A DNA stretch of 64,000 nt from Sphingomonas glacialis (GTDB lineage: Bacteria > Pseudomonadota > Alphaproteobacteria > Sphingomonadales > Sphingomonadaceae), in contig NZ_BNAQ01000007.1 of the NCBI RefSeq assembly GCF_014653575.1, forward strand, positions 22,304-86,303, read 5' to 3'. Below the pieces are notes generated by a model, which ran no database searches, was not told where the DNA came from, and saw nothing but the letters and a program-made list of their open reading frames with translations. Of the stretch, positions 38,366-47,177 are shown one piece after another. The first letter of the stretch is position 1; every line of letters begins with the position of its first letter. The translations under genes were made by a program, and so were the position numbers.

Positions 38366-39748
38366 ATGACCTATCAAAGCCTCAATCCGTTCAACGGCAA
38401 ACTCGTCGAATCCTTCGCCGATCTCGGCGATCCGCAACTCGAGACCAAGATCGCGACGGCCGACGCCTGCTACCAGACGTGGCGCCACACATCCTACGCC
38501 GAGCGCGCCAAGATCATCGCCAAAGCAGGCGAAATCCTCCACGCGCGCGCCGACGCGTTCGCGCGCATCATGACGACCGAGATGGGCAAGCGCATCGGCG
38601 AGGCGCGCGGCGAGGTGGAATTCAGTGCGCGGATCATGGCGTATTACGCCAAGAACGCCGAACGCTTCCTGGCGCCGGTGAAGCTCAACCCCACCAATGG
38701 CGAAGCGCATATGGAGAGCAGCCCGATCGGGGTGATCTTCTGCGTCGAGCCATGGAACTTCCCCTATTACCAGCTCGCCCGCGTCGCCGGGCCGCATTTG
38801 ATGGCGGGCAACACGATGGTCGTGAAGCACGCCGGCATCGTGCCACAGTGCGCGATCGCCTTCGAAAAGCTGCTGATCGAAGCGGGTGCGCCGGTCGGCC
38901 TCTATACCAATTTGCTGATCAGCCATGATCAGTCCGACACCGTCGTCGATGATCCCCGCATCAAGGGCGTCGCGCTGACCGGCAGTGTCGGCGCAGGCCG
39001 CAGCGTTGCCTCGCGCGCCGGCAAGAATCTCAAGGTCTCGTCGATGGAATTGGGCGGCAGTGACGCCTTCATCGTGCTCGAGGATGCGGATCTCGACCTG
39101 ACCGTTCCCTGGGCGGTGTGGGGCCGGATGTACAATACCGGCCAGACTTGCTGCGCGGCCAAGCGGTTCATCGTGGTCGAGAGCATGGCGGACGCGTTCC
39201 TCGAGAAGTTCAAGGCCGCGCTCGGCGCGCTCGAGGCGGGCGATCCGATGGATGAGAAGACGACGCTCGGACCGCTTTCGACCGAACAGGCGCTGGTCGA
39301 TCTGCTCAAGCAAGTCGATGGCGCGGTCGCACACGGCGCCAAGGTCGCGCTCGGTGGCAAGCGTGTCGATCGTGCCGGATCGTTCATGACGCCGACGATC
39401 CTGACTGACATTGCGAAGGACAACCCCGCTTTCCGCGAGGAATTCTTCGGACCGGTCGCGCTCTTCTTCCGCGTGAAGGATGAGGACGAAGCCATTGCGA
39501 TCGCCAATGACTCCGATTTCGGCCTCGGCGGCTCGGTGTGGACCAAGGATGTGGCACGGGGACGTCGCGTCGCGTCGAAGGTCGAGACCGGCATGATGTT
39601 CATCAACAACATCGACTGGACCGACGCCGAGCTGCCCTTCGGCGGCATCAAGGACTCGGGCTACGGCCGCGAGCTCGGCGACATGGGCATTCAGCAGTTC
39701 GTGAACAAAAAGCTGGTCCGCATCCACAATGCAAAAGCGCCTGCCTGA
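38366..39748 (+). CDS. Aldehyde / succinate-semialdehyde dehydrogenase
   Basis: The protein has 460 residues. Nucleophile Cys262 lies in GQTCCAAKRF, general base Glu in SMELGGSDAFIVLEDAD, and the cofactor-site FCVEPWNFPYYQLARVAGPH and Gly-rich LTGSVGAGRSV are present. The C-terminus has PFGGIKDSGYGRELGDMGIQ. This matches the short GabD-like class. It oxidises an aldehyde to an acid with NAD(P)+. It lies 69 bases after the alcohol dehydrogenase, with a strong hairpin before the transhydrogenase genes. Confidence 0.88.
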   Translation: MTYQSLNPFNGKLVESFADLGDPQLETKIATADACYQTWRHTSYAERAKIIAKAGEILHARADAFARIMTTEMGKRIGEARGEVEFSARIMAYYAKNAERFLAPVKLNPTNGEAHMESSPIGVIFCVEPWNFPYYQLARVAGPHLMAGNTMVVKHAGIVPQCAIAFEKLLIEAGAPVGLYTNLLISHDQSDTVVDDPRIKGVALTGSVGAGRSVASRAGKNLKVSSMELGGSDAFIVLEDADLDLTVPWAVWGRMYNTGQTCCAAKRFIVVESMADAFLEKFKAALGALEAGDPMDEKTTLGPLSTEQALVDLLKQVDGAVAHGAKVALGGKRVDRAGSFMTPTILTDIAKDNPAFREEFFGPVALFFRVKDEDEAIAIANDSDFGLGGSVWTKDVARGRRVASKVETGMMFINNIDWTDAELPFGGIKDSGYGRELGDMGIQQFVNKKLVRIHNAKAPA

Positions 39749-39759
39749 GCTTCAAGACC

Positions 39760-39785
39760 GGCGCCCGGCAATCCTGCCGGGCGCC
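39760..39785 (+). terminator. Strong intercistronic hairpin between aldehyde dehydrogenase and pntAA
   Basis: GGCGCCCGGC pairs perfectly with GCCGGGCGCC across the loop AATCCT, and outer TTCA/TGAA arms extend it. There is no T-tract. It probably attenuates transcription or stabilises the upstream mRNA, separating aldehyde dehydrogenase from transhydrogenase levels. Confidence 0.6.
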
Positions 39786-39810
39786 CTGAAGCGAGACCGC
39801 GGAGCGCCCC

Positions 39811-40956
39811 ATGTACGTCAATATCGCCGTTCTCAAAGAAACCCAGCCGCACGAGCGCCGCGTCGCGTTGGTGCCGTCGACGGTGGCCAAACTTACCAAG
39901 CTAGGCGCCAGACTGCATATGCAGACCGGAGCCGCCGACGCGATCCGGGTCCCGGAATCAGGCTATGGCGACGTGACCTTCATGGATGATCGCAGCGCAA
40001 TGGTCGCGGATGCCGATGTGGTGCTGTGCGTCCAACCACCGGCGCTCGACGTCGTTGATGCAATGAAGCCCGGCGCAATCTTGCTGTGCTTCGTCTATGC
40101 GGCGAACGAGCCCGAACTGGTGAAACACCTGCTCGCAAGGCACATCACCTGCTTCGCGATGGAGCGCATCCCGCGTATTTCGCGCGCGCAGGCGATGGAC
40201 GCGCTTTCGAGCCAGTCAGCGCTGGCGGGCTATTATGCCGTCGCGCTCGGCATGACGCATATGGACCGCGTCCTGCCCAAGATCACATCGGCGGCAGGCG
40301 TCATCGGACCGGCCAAGGTGCTTGTGATGGGGCTCGGTGTCGCCGGGCTGGAGGCGATCGCGACCGCGCAGCGACTGGGGGCGGTGGTTGAAGGCTATGA
40401 CGTCCGTCCTGAAACCCGAGAGCAGGCGCTGTCGCTCGGCGCGACCTTCGTTGATACTGACGTCAATGCGACGGGCAAGGGCGGCTATGCCCGCGCGCTG
40501 ACCGCGGACGAGAAGACCAAGGTCGACACCGCGCTGACAAAGCACATCCAGGCGTCCGACCTGATCATCACCACCGCCGCGATCCCCGGAAAAGCCTCGC
40601 CCACGCTGATCAGCAGGTCCCAGGTGGCGGGCATGAAATCGGGCGCGGTGATCGTTGACCTCTCGGCGGAGGGTGGCGGCAATTGTGAAGCGACACAGCC
40701 AGGCGAAACGATCTGCGTCGACGGGGTCACGATCGTCGCGCCGCTGAATGTGCCGTCGAACCTCGGGGAAGATGCGAGTGAGCTCTACGCCAAGAACCAG
40801 TTCAATCTGCTCGCGCTGATGCTGCACGACAATATCGTGACGATCGATTGGACCGACGAGGTGCTGGCGAAGACCGCGCTGACCCATGACGGCAAGCTCT
40901 CCGACGCCGACAAGGCGCATGAAAATGCCGCCACACCGACCGCGAAAGCGGCGTGA
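39811..40956 (+). CDS. pntAA: NAD(P) transhydrogenase alpha subunit, part 1 (NAD-binding)
   Basis: The protein has 381 residues. MYVNIAVLKETQPHERRVAL is the AlaDH/PNT N-terminal pattern. The NAD site VMGLGVAGLEAIATAQRLGA, VEGYDVRPETREQALSLGA and VDLSAEGGGNCEAT follow. This is domain I of the proton-translocating transhydrogenase, which moves hydride between NADH and NADPH. In alphaproteobacteria it is split into PntAA and PntAB, as here. Confidence 0.92.
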   Translation: MYVNIAVLKETQPHERRVALVPSTVAKLTKLGARLHMQTGAADAIRVPESGYGDVTFMDDRSAMVADADVVLCVQPPALDVVDAMKPGAILLCFVYAANEPELVKHLLARHITCFAMERIPRISRAQAMDALSSQSALAGYYAVALGMTHMDRVLPKITSAAGVIGPAKVLVMGLGVAGLEAIATAQRLGAVVEGYDVRPETREQALSLGATFVDTDVNATGKGGYARALTADEKTKVDTALTKHIQASDLIITTAAIPGKASPTLISRSQVAGMKSGAVIVDLSAEGGGNCEATQPGETICVDGVTIVAPLNVPSNLGEDASELYAKNQFNLLALMLHDNIVTIDWTDEVLAKTALTHDGKLSDADKAHENAATPTAKAA

Positions 40957-40975
40957 CCGCGATGGGACACCGAGC

Positions 40976-41323
40976 ATGAATAGCGACCTTGCCATGACGG
41001 GCTTCATCGCCCTCTACATTTTCATGCTCGCCGGCTTTGCGGGCTGGGTGATCATCGGGAACGTGCCGGCGATCCTGCATACGCCGCTGATGTCGGGGTC
41101 GAACTTCGTCCACGGCATCGTCGTGGTCGGCGGCCTGTTCGCACTACTCAACGCCAGCACGCCGCTCGAGCAAGGCATTGGCTTTTTCGCGGTGCTGCTC
41201 GGCGCGGGCAATGCGGCGGGCGGTTATGCCGTGACCGACCGGATGCTCGCGATGTTCAAGTCGAGCGGCGACGACACCAAGCACAAGACCGCCACGGTCC
41301 ATCACCTCAAAAAGAAGGGGTGA
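40976..41323 (+). CDS. pntAB: NAD(P) transhydrogenase alpha subunit, part 2 (membrane)
   Basis: The protein has 115 residues from ATG 40976, 19 bases after the pntAA stop. Helices FIALYIFMLAGFAGWVIIG, FVHGIVVVGGLFALLN and GIGFFAVLLGAGNAAGGYAV form the short membrane domain. MSGSNFVHGI is the conserved loop. A basic tail (HHLKKKG) closes it. It forms the proton channel with PntB. Confidence 0.9.
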   Translation: MNSDLAMTGFIALYIFMLAGFAGWVIIGNVPAILHTPLMSGSNFVHGIVVVGGLFALLNASTPLEQGIGFFAVLLGAGNAAGGYAVTDRMLAMFKSSGDDTKHKTATVHHLKKKG

Positions 41324-41327
41324 GGAC

Positions 41328-42779
41328 ATGCTCGCCATCATCTCCCAAATCGCGATAGGCGCGACCGATCTGGTCGCTGCATTCCTGTTCCTCTTCGGCC
41401 TCAAGCGGATGTCGTCGCCCGCCACGGCGGCCTCGGGCATTCGCGTTGCGGGCATCGGCATGGTCGCCGCCGTGCTGGTCAGCTTCCTTTATGTGTTCAC
41501 GATCGACGCTGCGGCGCGACCGCATCTGATCGTTAACCTCGTACTCGCCGTCGTCGCACTCGCGATCGGTGGTGGCTTTGCATGGATTGTCGGCCGCAAG
41601 GTCGCGATGACCGCCATGCCTCAGATGGTGGCGATCTATAACGGCATGGGCGGCGGGGCGGCGGGCGGCATCGCCGCGGTCGAACTGTTCGGGAACCGCG
41701 CGACCGGGACCACGCATCTCGTCGTGACATTGCTCGGCGCGCTGATCGGCGCGGTCTCGATGTCGGGGTCGGTGATCGCCTGGGCCAAGCTTCAGGGTGT
41801 GCTCGGCGCTCCACTGCGGTTCGGCGGCCAGCGCGCCCTGAACGGCGTCGTGTTCGTTGCCGCGCTCGCGGTCGGCGGATGGATGGTGTTCACCGCACTC
41901 AGCGGCGTGCCACCAGTGCTGCCCGTTGCTACCTGGATCCTGATCTTCTTCGGCCTCGCTTTGCTGTTCGGCGTCCTGATGACGCTGCCGATCGGCGGCG
42001 CGGACATGCCGGTGGTGATCTCGATCTACAACGCCTTCACCGGGCTTGCGGTTGGGTTCGAAGGCTATGTGCTCGGCAATCCCGCGCTGATGATCGCCGG
42101 CATGGTGGTCGGTGCGGCAGGCCTGCTCCTCACCCTGCTGATGGCGAAAGCCATGAATCGCTCGGTCGCCAATGTGCTCTTCTCCAATTTCGGCGAGGCT
42201 CCCGCCAAGGCGAAGCCGGGCGCCGTCACCGGCACGGAACGCGAGACCCAGGCATCCGATGCGGGCATCCAGATGCGTTACGCCAGCAGCGTCATCATCG
42301 TGCCGGGCTATGGTCTGGCGGCTGCGCAAGGGCAGCAGAAGCTCTACGAATTCGTCAAGCTGCTGCTCGCCGCCAAGGTGCAGGTCCGCTTCGCGATCCA
42401 TCCCGTCGCCGGCAGAATGCCGGGACAGATGGACGTGCTGCTGGCTGAAGCCGGCGTGCCCTATGACCTCATCTTCCAGCTCGACGACATCAACGCCGAT
42501 TTTGCCACCACTGACGTCGTGCTGGTGATCGGCGCCAACGACGTCGTTAATCCGGCGGCGCGCACCGATAAATCCTCGCCGATCTTCGGTATGCCGATCC
42601 TCAACGCGGACATGGCCAAACAGGTTTACGTCATCAAACGCGGGCAGGGCAAAGGCTACTCCGGCATCGTCAACGCGCTGTTCTACAAACCTAATTGCGA
42701 CATGGTCTATGGCGATGCGCAGGCCGTGCTGATCAAGATGATCGAGGCCGTGCGCGGTCTCGGGGCGGCGGCGGCATGA
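41328..42779 (+). CDS. pntB: NAD(P) transhydrogenase beta subunit
   Basis: The protein has 483 residues. Eight or nine helices run to about residue 290 (including MSGSVIAWAKLQG and NALTG-like YNAFTGLAVGFEGYVLG). Domain III follows with the NADP site IVPGYGLAAAQGQQKLYEF, HPVAGRMPGQMDVLLAEA, VIGANDVVNPAAR and VIKRGQGKGYSGI. It is full length. ATGA overlap couples it to the porin gene. With PntAA/PntAB it supplies NADPH from NADH using the proton gradient. Confidence 0.93.
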   Translation: MLAIISQIAIGATDLVAAFLFLFGLKRMSSPATAASGIRVAGIGMVAAVLVSFLYVFTIDAAARPHLIVNLVLAVVALAIGGGFAWIVGRKVAMTAMPQMVAIYNGMGGGAAGGIAAVELFGNRATGTTHLVVTLLGALIGAVSMSGSVIAWAKLQGVLGAPLRFGGQRALNGVVFVAALAVGGWMVFTALSGVPPVLPVATWILIFFGLALLFGVLMTLPIGGADMPVVISIYNAFTGLAVGFEGYVLGNPALMIAGMVVGAAGLLLTLLMAKAMNRSVANVLFSNFGEAPAKAKPGAVTGTERETQASDAGIQMRYASSVIIVPGYGLAAAQGQQKLYEFVKLLLAAKVQVRFAIHPVAGRMPGQMDVLLAEAGVPYDLIFQLDDINADFATTDVVLVIGANDVVNPAARTDKSSPIFGMPILNADMAKQVYVIKRGQGKGYSGIVNALFYKPNCDMVYGDAQAVLIKMIEAVRGLGAAAA

Positions 42780-43546
42780 TCGCCAGTACTTCAGGAACGC
42801 TCGCTCTCGTGCGTATGGCTGCACTCTCTGCAGCCGTCGCGATGCTAGGAGGCGCCGCATCCAACGCACATGCGCAGGTGCGCGGCGCCGACACCGCGAT
42901 TGTGATGCCGGACGAGGCGACCGTGCCAATGCTCCCGCCAGTTCTTAGCGTCAGCTTGACCGGCGCGTCGAACTACATCTTTCGGGGCGTGAGCCAGACG
43001 GAAAACGGTCCTGCCATCTTCGCGGGTGCCAAGATCAGCTACGATCATTTTTACGTCGCTGCAGGCGGAGAGAATGTCGATTTTCGTAACGGCATCGACG
43101 TCGAATATGACCTGTCCGCCGGATGGGCCTCCTCGCTTGCCGGATTCGATATGGATGTCGGGGCGATCCGCTATGGCTATATCGGCGCGCCAACCGGCGT
43201 TTCGATCGATACGATCGAACTTCGCGGCTCAGTCTCGCGAACCTTCGGCGCGATCAAAGTTGGTGGCTCGGTCAACTACGCCTTTGAGTATTTCGGCAGC
43301 AAGCGGCCCGGCACCTATTTCGAGGGTAACGCGAGCTACAGCTTCACACCCAAATTGACGGTGAGTGGGGCGGTCGGTCGACAGCAGATTGATGCGGGCA
43401 ATAGCTACACGGCCTGGAACGCCGGCGCCGGCTATGCCTTCAACAAGCATATCGCGGTCGGTATCCGCTACACCGATACCGACGTGCACGACTTCGGCAG
43501 GCTCTACCGCCGCCATCTGGTCGCCTCGGCAAAGCTCGGATTCTGA
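42776..43546 (+). CDS. TorF-family putative outer-membrane porin
   Basis: The protein has 256 residues starting at ATG 42776, overlapping the pntB stop. A signal peptide runs to about ASNAHA-Q. The mature part has alternating beta strands (SVSLTGASNYIFRGVSQTENGP, FYVAAGGENVDF, RYGYIGAP) and ends in SAKLGF with a C-terminal Phe, the outer-membrane signature. The family is the TorF/Gcw_chp-type porin common in sphingomonads. What it transports is unknown. Confidence 0.78.
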   Translation: MIASTSGTLALVRMAALSAAVAMLGGAASNAHAQVRGADTAIVMPDEATVPMLPPVLSVSLTGASNYIFRGVSQTENGPAIFAGAKISYDHFYVAAGGENVDFRNGIDVEYDLSAGWASSLAGFDMDVGAIRYGYIGAPTGVSIDTIELRGSVSRTFGAIKVGGSVNYAFEYFGSKRPGTYFEGNASYSFTPKLTVSGAVGRQQIDAGNSYTAWNAGAGYAFNKHIAVGIRYTDTDVHDFGRLYRRHLVASAKLGF

Positions 43547-43564
43547 GCCTGATCCGCACAATCG

Positions 43565-43574
43565 CCCCCCCCCC
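43565..43574 (+). repeat. C10 tract in the adhP leader
   Basis: Ten consecutive C bases lie 16 bases before the adhP ATG, directly upstream of AAGGAA. Such a tract can vary in length by slippage or be miscounted in sequencing. Its effect on ribosome binding is speculative. Confidence 0.5.
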
Positions 43575-43590
43575 GACTAAGGAACGCGTT

Positions 43591-44688
43591 ATGATTCCCA
43601 AGACAATGCACGCCGCTGTCGTCACCGCCTTCGGCAAACAGCTCGAACTGCAGGAATGCGCCGTCCACCTGCCCGGGCCCGGGCAGATCCTCGTCAAGAC
43701 CGAGGCCTGCGGTGTCTGCCATACCGACCTTCATGCCGCGAAGGGTGATTGGCCGCTGAAACCAACGCCGCCGTTTATTCCGGGGCACGAGGCGATCGGC
43801 ATTGTCGTTGCGCTCGGCGCGGGGGTTACGATCGTAAAGGAAGGCGATCGGGTGGGCGTGCCTTGGCTCTATTCCGCGTGCGGTCACTGCGAATATTGCC
43901 TCTCGGCATGGGAGACCGTGTGTGCCGAAGCAAAATTCGGCGGCTATACCCAGAATGGCGGCTTTGCCGAGTATGTGCTCGCTGACCCCAATTACGTCGC
44001 ACATATCCCCAAGGAATTAAGCCCTACCGAGGCGGCCCCGCTGATCTGCGCCGGGATCACGACCTACAAGGGCATCAAGGAAACCGAAGCCCGCCCGGGC
44101 GAATGGATCGCGATCTCCGGGTGCGGCGGCCTCGGCCATCTCGCAATTCAATATGCCAAGGTCATGGGCCTGCACGTCTGCGCAGTCGACATCGACGACG
44201 GGAAGCTCGCCCATGCGACGCGGCTTGGCGCCGATATGGTCATCAACGCCCGGAAGCAGAACCCAGGCGAGGTGCTCAAGAAGGCGATCGGTGGCGGCGC
44301 GCACGGGGTGCTGATCACGGCGCCATCATTGCCGGCGTTCAAGCAGGGAATCGAGATGACACGCAAGCGGGGCACTTGCGCGCTCGTCGGTCTTCCGCCG
44401 GGCGAATTCCCCACGCCGTTGTTCGATGTCGTTGCGAATTGCATCACCATCCGCGGGTCGTTCGTTGGCACCCGCAAGGACATGGCCGAGTGCCTGCAAT
44501 TTGCCGCAGAAGGCAAGGTCAAAGCGGATATCGAACTCCAGCCGCTCGCGTCGATCAACACGATCTTCGAGCGGCTCGAGAATGGCGACGTGCCGTCTCG
44601 CGTGGTGCTCGATTTCACCGACACGAAAAGCGGCAAAACCGCCGATGCGGGGAAGGCGGCGGAGCCAGCCGTCCCTATCCACGCCTGA
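43591..44688 (+). CDS. adhP: Alcohol dehydrogenase, AdhP-type (Zn, NAD)
   Basis: The protein has 365 residues. Catalytic Zn in ACGVCHTDLHAAKGDWP and GHEAIGIVVALG, structural Zn in CGHCEYCLSAWETVC, and cofactor GCGGLGHLAIQYAK with VDIDDGKL (Asp for NAD). Family AdhP oxidises or reduces short primary alcohols and aldehydes. The C-terminus is about 25 residues longer than typical. It follows the porin gene in the same direction, so it is possibly the end of the operon. The C10 tract lies in its leader. Confidence 0.88.
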   Translation: MIPKTMHAAVVTAFGKQLELQECAVHLPGPGQILVKTEACGVCHTDLHAAKGDWPLKPTPPFIPGHEAIGIVVALGAGVTIVKEGDRVGVPWLYSACGHCEYCLSAWETVCAEAKFGGYTQNGGFAEYVLADPNYVAHIPKELSPTEAAPLICAGITTYKGIKETEARPGEWIAISGCGGLGHLAIQYAKVMGLHVCAVDIDDGKLAHATRLGADMVINARKQNPGEVLKKAIGGGAHGVLITAPSLPAFKQGIEMTRKRGTCALVGLPPGEFPTPLFDVVANCITIRGSFVGTRKDMAECLQFAAEGKVKADIELQPLASINTIFERLENGDVPSRVVLDFTDTKSGKTADAGKAAEPAVPIHA

Positions 44689-44698
44689 TCTGAAGCAT

Positions 44699-44729
44699 CC
44701 CAGTCGGCCGCAATGCGCGCCCGGCTGGG
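44699..44729 (+). terminator. Hairpin after adhP
   Basis: CCCAGTCGGCCG pairs with CGCCCGGCTGGG across CAATGCG (10 of 12 pairs), 11 bases after the adhP stop. There is no strong T-run, only TCGTTTCGG. A likely end or weak barrier of the operon. Confidence 0.45.
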
Positions 44730-44803
44730 TCGTTTCGGCATGCGGCCCAACGACCGCACCTACCGTGATCCACACAAAGGCCAAACAGGCCCGGAGATGA
44801 GTT

Positions 44804-45952
44804 TTGTTCCGAACGTATCAGCACCGTAAACCCGATGCGCTATTTGAACCTGCGGAGGTTGGCGCCATTCGCCTGGCCAACCGCATCGTGATGGCGCTGT
44901 TGACCCGCAACCGCGCTGGCTCAGGCCTTGTGCCCAGCCCGTTCGCCGCCGAGTATTATAGTCAGCGCGCATCCGCGGGCCTGATCATCGCCGAGGCGAC
45001 GCAGATCTCGGCGCAGGCGCAAGGCTATTCCGGAACGCCCGGCTGTTATACGGACGCGCAGGTAGCGGGCTGGCGAACGGTGACCGATGCGGTCCATGCT
45101 AAGGGCGGCAAGATCGTCGTGCAGCTCTGGCATACCGGGCGGGTCTCTCACACCAGCTTTCAGAAGGATGGCCAGGCGCCGGTCGCCCCCTCCGCGATCC
45201 GGGCCAACACCAAGACATTCGTTGCTGGGCAGGGCTTTGTCGACTGCTCGATGCCCCGCGCCCTCGAACTGGCGGAACTCCCCGTCATCGTGGAAGACTT
45301 CCGATATGCATCGACGCGAGCGCTCGAAGCAGGCTTCGATGGTGTCGAGTTGCACGGTGCTCACGGCTATCTGCTCGACGCCTTCCTGCGCGATGGTACG
45401 AACCACAGGACGGACGCCTATGGCGGATCAATTGAACGCCGGGCACGACTCCTACTTGAGGTGACGGAGGCTTGTGCGAACGCAATCGGCGCAGACCGGC
45501 TTGGCGTTCGGATCTCACCGGTCTCGACGGCAGGGGACTCTCATGACAGCGATCCCCAGCCGCTGTTTGAATATGTCGTCGATCGGCTCAGTCCCCTGGG
45601 TCTGGCCTATGTGCATGTGGTCGAAGGAGAAACCGGCGGGGCGAGAGACAGCCTCCCGTTTGATTACGCTGCACTGCGCGATTGCTTCGAAGGCGTATGG
45701 ATGGTCAACAACGGCTATGACCGCCAGATGGCGATCGACGCCGTTGCCAGCGGCTGCGTGGATCTGGTGTCTTTCGGCCGGTTGTTCCTCGCCAATCCGG
45801 ATCTGGTGGAGCGTTTCAGAAAAGGCGCAGCGCTCAACCATCTGATGGAACCCGCAACCTTCTATGGCGGTGGTGCCCATGGATACACCGACTATCCGAC
45901 ACTCGATCAGCTGGAAGAGCGACGCGAGCCAGCGCCGAGCCTGGTCGCTTAA
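44804..45952 (+). CDS. Old Yellow Enzyme family NADH:flavin oxidoreductase
   Basis: The protein has 382 residues from a TTG start (AGATGAGTT upstream). FMN barrel motifs are IRLANRIVMALLTRNRA (usually MAPLTR; here Pro is Leu), HTGRVSH (substrate His pair position is HTGR), GVELHGAHGYLLDAFL and NGYDRQMA, then FGRLFLANPDL. It is in the OYE/NemA ene-reductase group, reducing activated double bonds or nitro groups with NAD(P)H. No clear FixJ-like box, though GATGAGTTTTGTTCCGAAC at the start resembles one. The start codon is the weak point. Confidence 0.82.
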   Translation: MFRTYQHRKPDALFEPAEVGAIRLANRIVMALLTRNRAGSGLVPSPFAAEYYSQRASAGLIIAEATQISAQAQGYSGTPGCYTDAQVAGWRTVTDAVHAKGGKIVVQLWHTGRVSHTSFQKDGQAPVAPSAIRANTKTFVAGQGFVDCSMPRALELAELPVIVEDFRYASTRALEAGFDGVELHGAHGYLLDAFLRDGTNHRTDAYGGSIERRARLLLEVTEACANAIGADRLGVRISPVSTAGDSHDSDPQPLFEYVVDRLSPLGLAYVHVVEGETGGARDSLPFDYAALRDCFEGVWMVNNGYDRQMAIDAVASGCVDLVSFGRLFLANPDLVERFRKGAALNHLMEPATFYGGGAHGYTDYPTLDQLEERREPAPSLVA

Positions 45953-45961
45953 ATCTGACCG

Positions 45962-45978
45962 GCCACAGCCGGTGTGGC
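45962..45978 (+). terminator. Small hairpin after the OYE gene
   Basis: GCCACA pairs with TGTGGC across GCCGG, 9 bases after the OYE stop. It is short and lacks a T-run. Confidence 0.25.
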
Positions 45979-46095
45979 AGGGCAAATCCATTGGAGCTCG
46001 GCCCGGCAGCCTGATTACGCGTTTCCGTGACGAAGACGCGGCCGCGCCGATCTTGGCGCTGGTTAGGCCGTCTAACGCTTTGCCAACGCGCATTG

Positions 46096-46114
46096 TGAGT
46101 AGATTCCGGCCCTG
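46096..46114 (+). promoter_or_regulatory. FixJ-like box upstream of the PRC-barrel gene
   Basis: TGAGTAGATTCCGGCCCTG lies 62 bases before ATG 46177 and points to it. Confidence 0.6.
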
Positions 46115-46176
46115 CCCACGCCGGTTCGCGCGGTTAGGGTCTCACTTTGCTGTCCTTAACCCGAGAGATGCGTGAT

Positions 46177-46951
46177 ATGCTGAGACATACTTCGAAAATC
46201 AGTGGTTACACTGTCAGCGCAAGTGATGGCCAAAATTGGCGCGGTCACCGACTTTCTGTTTGACGAGATTTCCTGGCGGGTTCGCTGGCTGGTCGTCGAC
46301 ACCGGGACCTTCCTGTCGGGCCGCAAGGTGCTCCTTCCGCCGTCGGCATTCAGCCATGTCAATCACATCGGCCATCAACTGGCGGTCAACCTGACCAGGC
46401 AGCAGGTGAAGGACAGCCCCGACATCCAATCCGACGAGCCGGTCTCGGGTCAGATAGAAACCGATCTCTACGATTATTACGGCTGGAGCCCGTATTGGTA
46501 CACCGGCTTCTACATGGGCGGATACGGCTGCGCTGGAGGTCCTTTCGCCCCCAACAGCCCTGGATTTCGCTCACGCGAGCCCAGCGCAGAAGATGCAGAC
46601 CGCGCCCGCGGCGACAGACATCTGCGCAGTGTTAAAGAGGTCACAGGCTACCACATCCATGCACGAGATGGTGAGATCGGGCATGTCGCCGACTTTCTGC
46701 TCGAGGACGGGGACTGGAGCGTTCGCTATATGGTCGTGGACACGCGCAACTGGTGGCCTGGAAAGAAGGTTCTGATCTCGCCACGCTCCATTCAATCGAC
46801 GAGCTGGTCGGACCGCACGGTGAACCTCGATGTTGACCGCGAAAAGGTCAAACAGAGTCCCGCGTATGACGGATCAGAGGCCATCGACCGTGCTTACGAG
46901 TATCAGTACCACGGCTATTATGACGGCCAACGGGTCCCTGAGCCGGTCTGA
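46177..46951 (+). pseudogene. PRC-barrel domain protein with one frameshift near the start
   Basis: ATG 46177 gives MLRHTSKISGYTVSASDG, the usual start of this family. An extra C near 46230 (GATGGCCAAAATTGG) then shifts the frame to KIGAVTDFLFDEISWRVRWL. Two PRC-barrel domains follow, at about residues 10-75 and 150-225 (REVTGYHIHARDGEIGHVAD), with a Tyr/Gly-rich linker (YYGWSPYWYTGFYMGGYG). PRC barrels are small beta folds in stress and RNA-related proteins; the role here is unknown. A start at 46202 in the second frame would drop the first strand. Confidence 0.72.
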
Positions 46952-47177
46952 TATCATTCGGCTGGATTTCGCACGGCTAGACGACTGGCTGGGCTGCTGC
47001 CTCAGCACAAGCTGCGGCACGACCGTAATACCACGTCCCACTAGCGGTTGAGCAGGTTGGGAAGAGCGATGCTCGCGACCGTAACGCGACGGGCCGTAGC
47101 GCGAGAATGATATCGTTAGCCCGACCGACGCCTGAGATGCCCGCGATCGAGTCCGCTTTATCGTCAAGGAAATCGAT

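Noticed and set aside
37928..39727. 599-residue open frame on the minus strand
   Set aside because: It lies opposite the alcohol and aldehyde dehydrogenase genes, which carry clear family motifs. The frame is a by-product of GC-rich codon use, and its protein looks like no family.
44795..44815. Box-like GATGAGTTTTGTTCCGAAC at the OYE start
   Set aside because: The spacing inside the core differs (an extra TG before TTCCG) and it overlaps the start codon, unlike all other copies.
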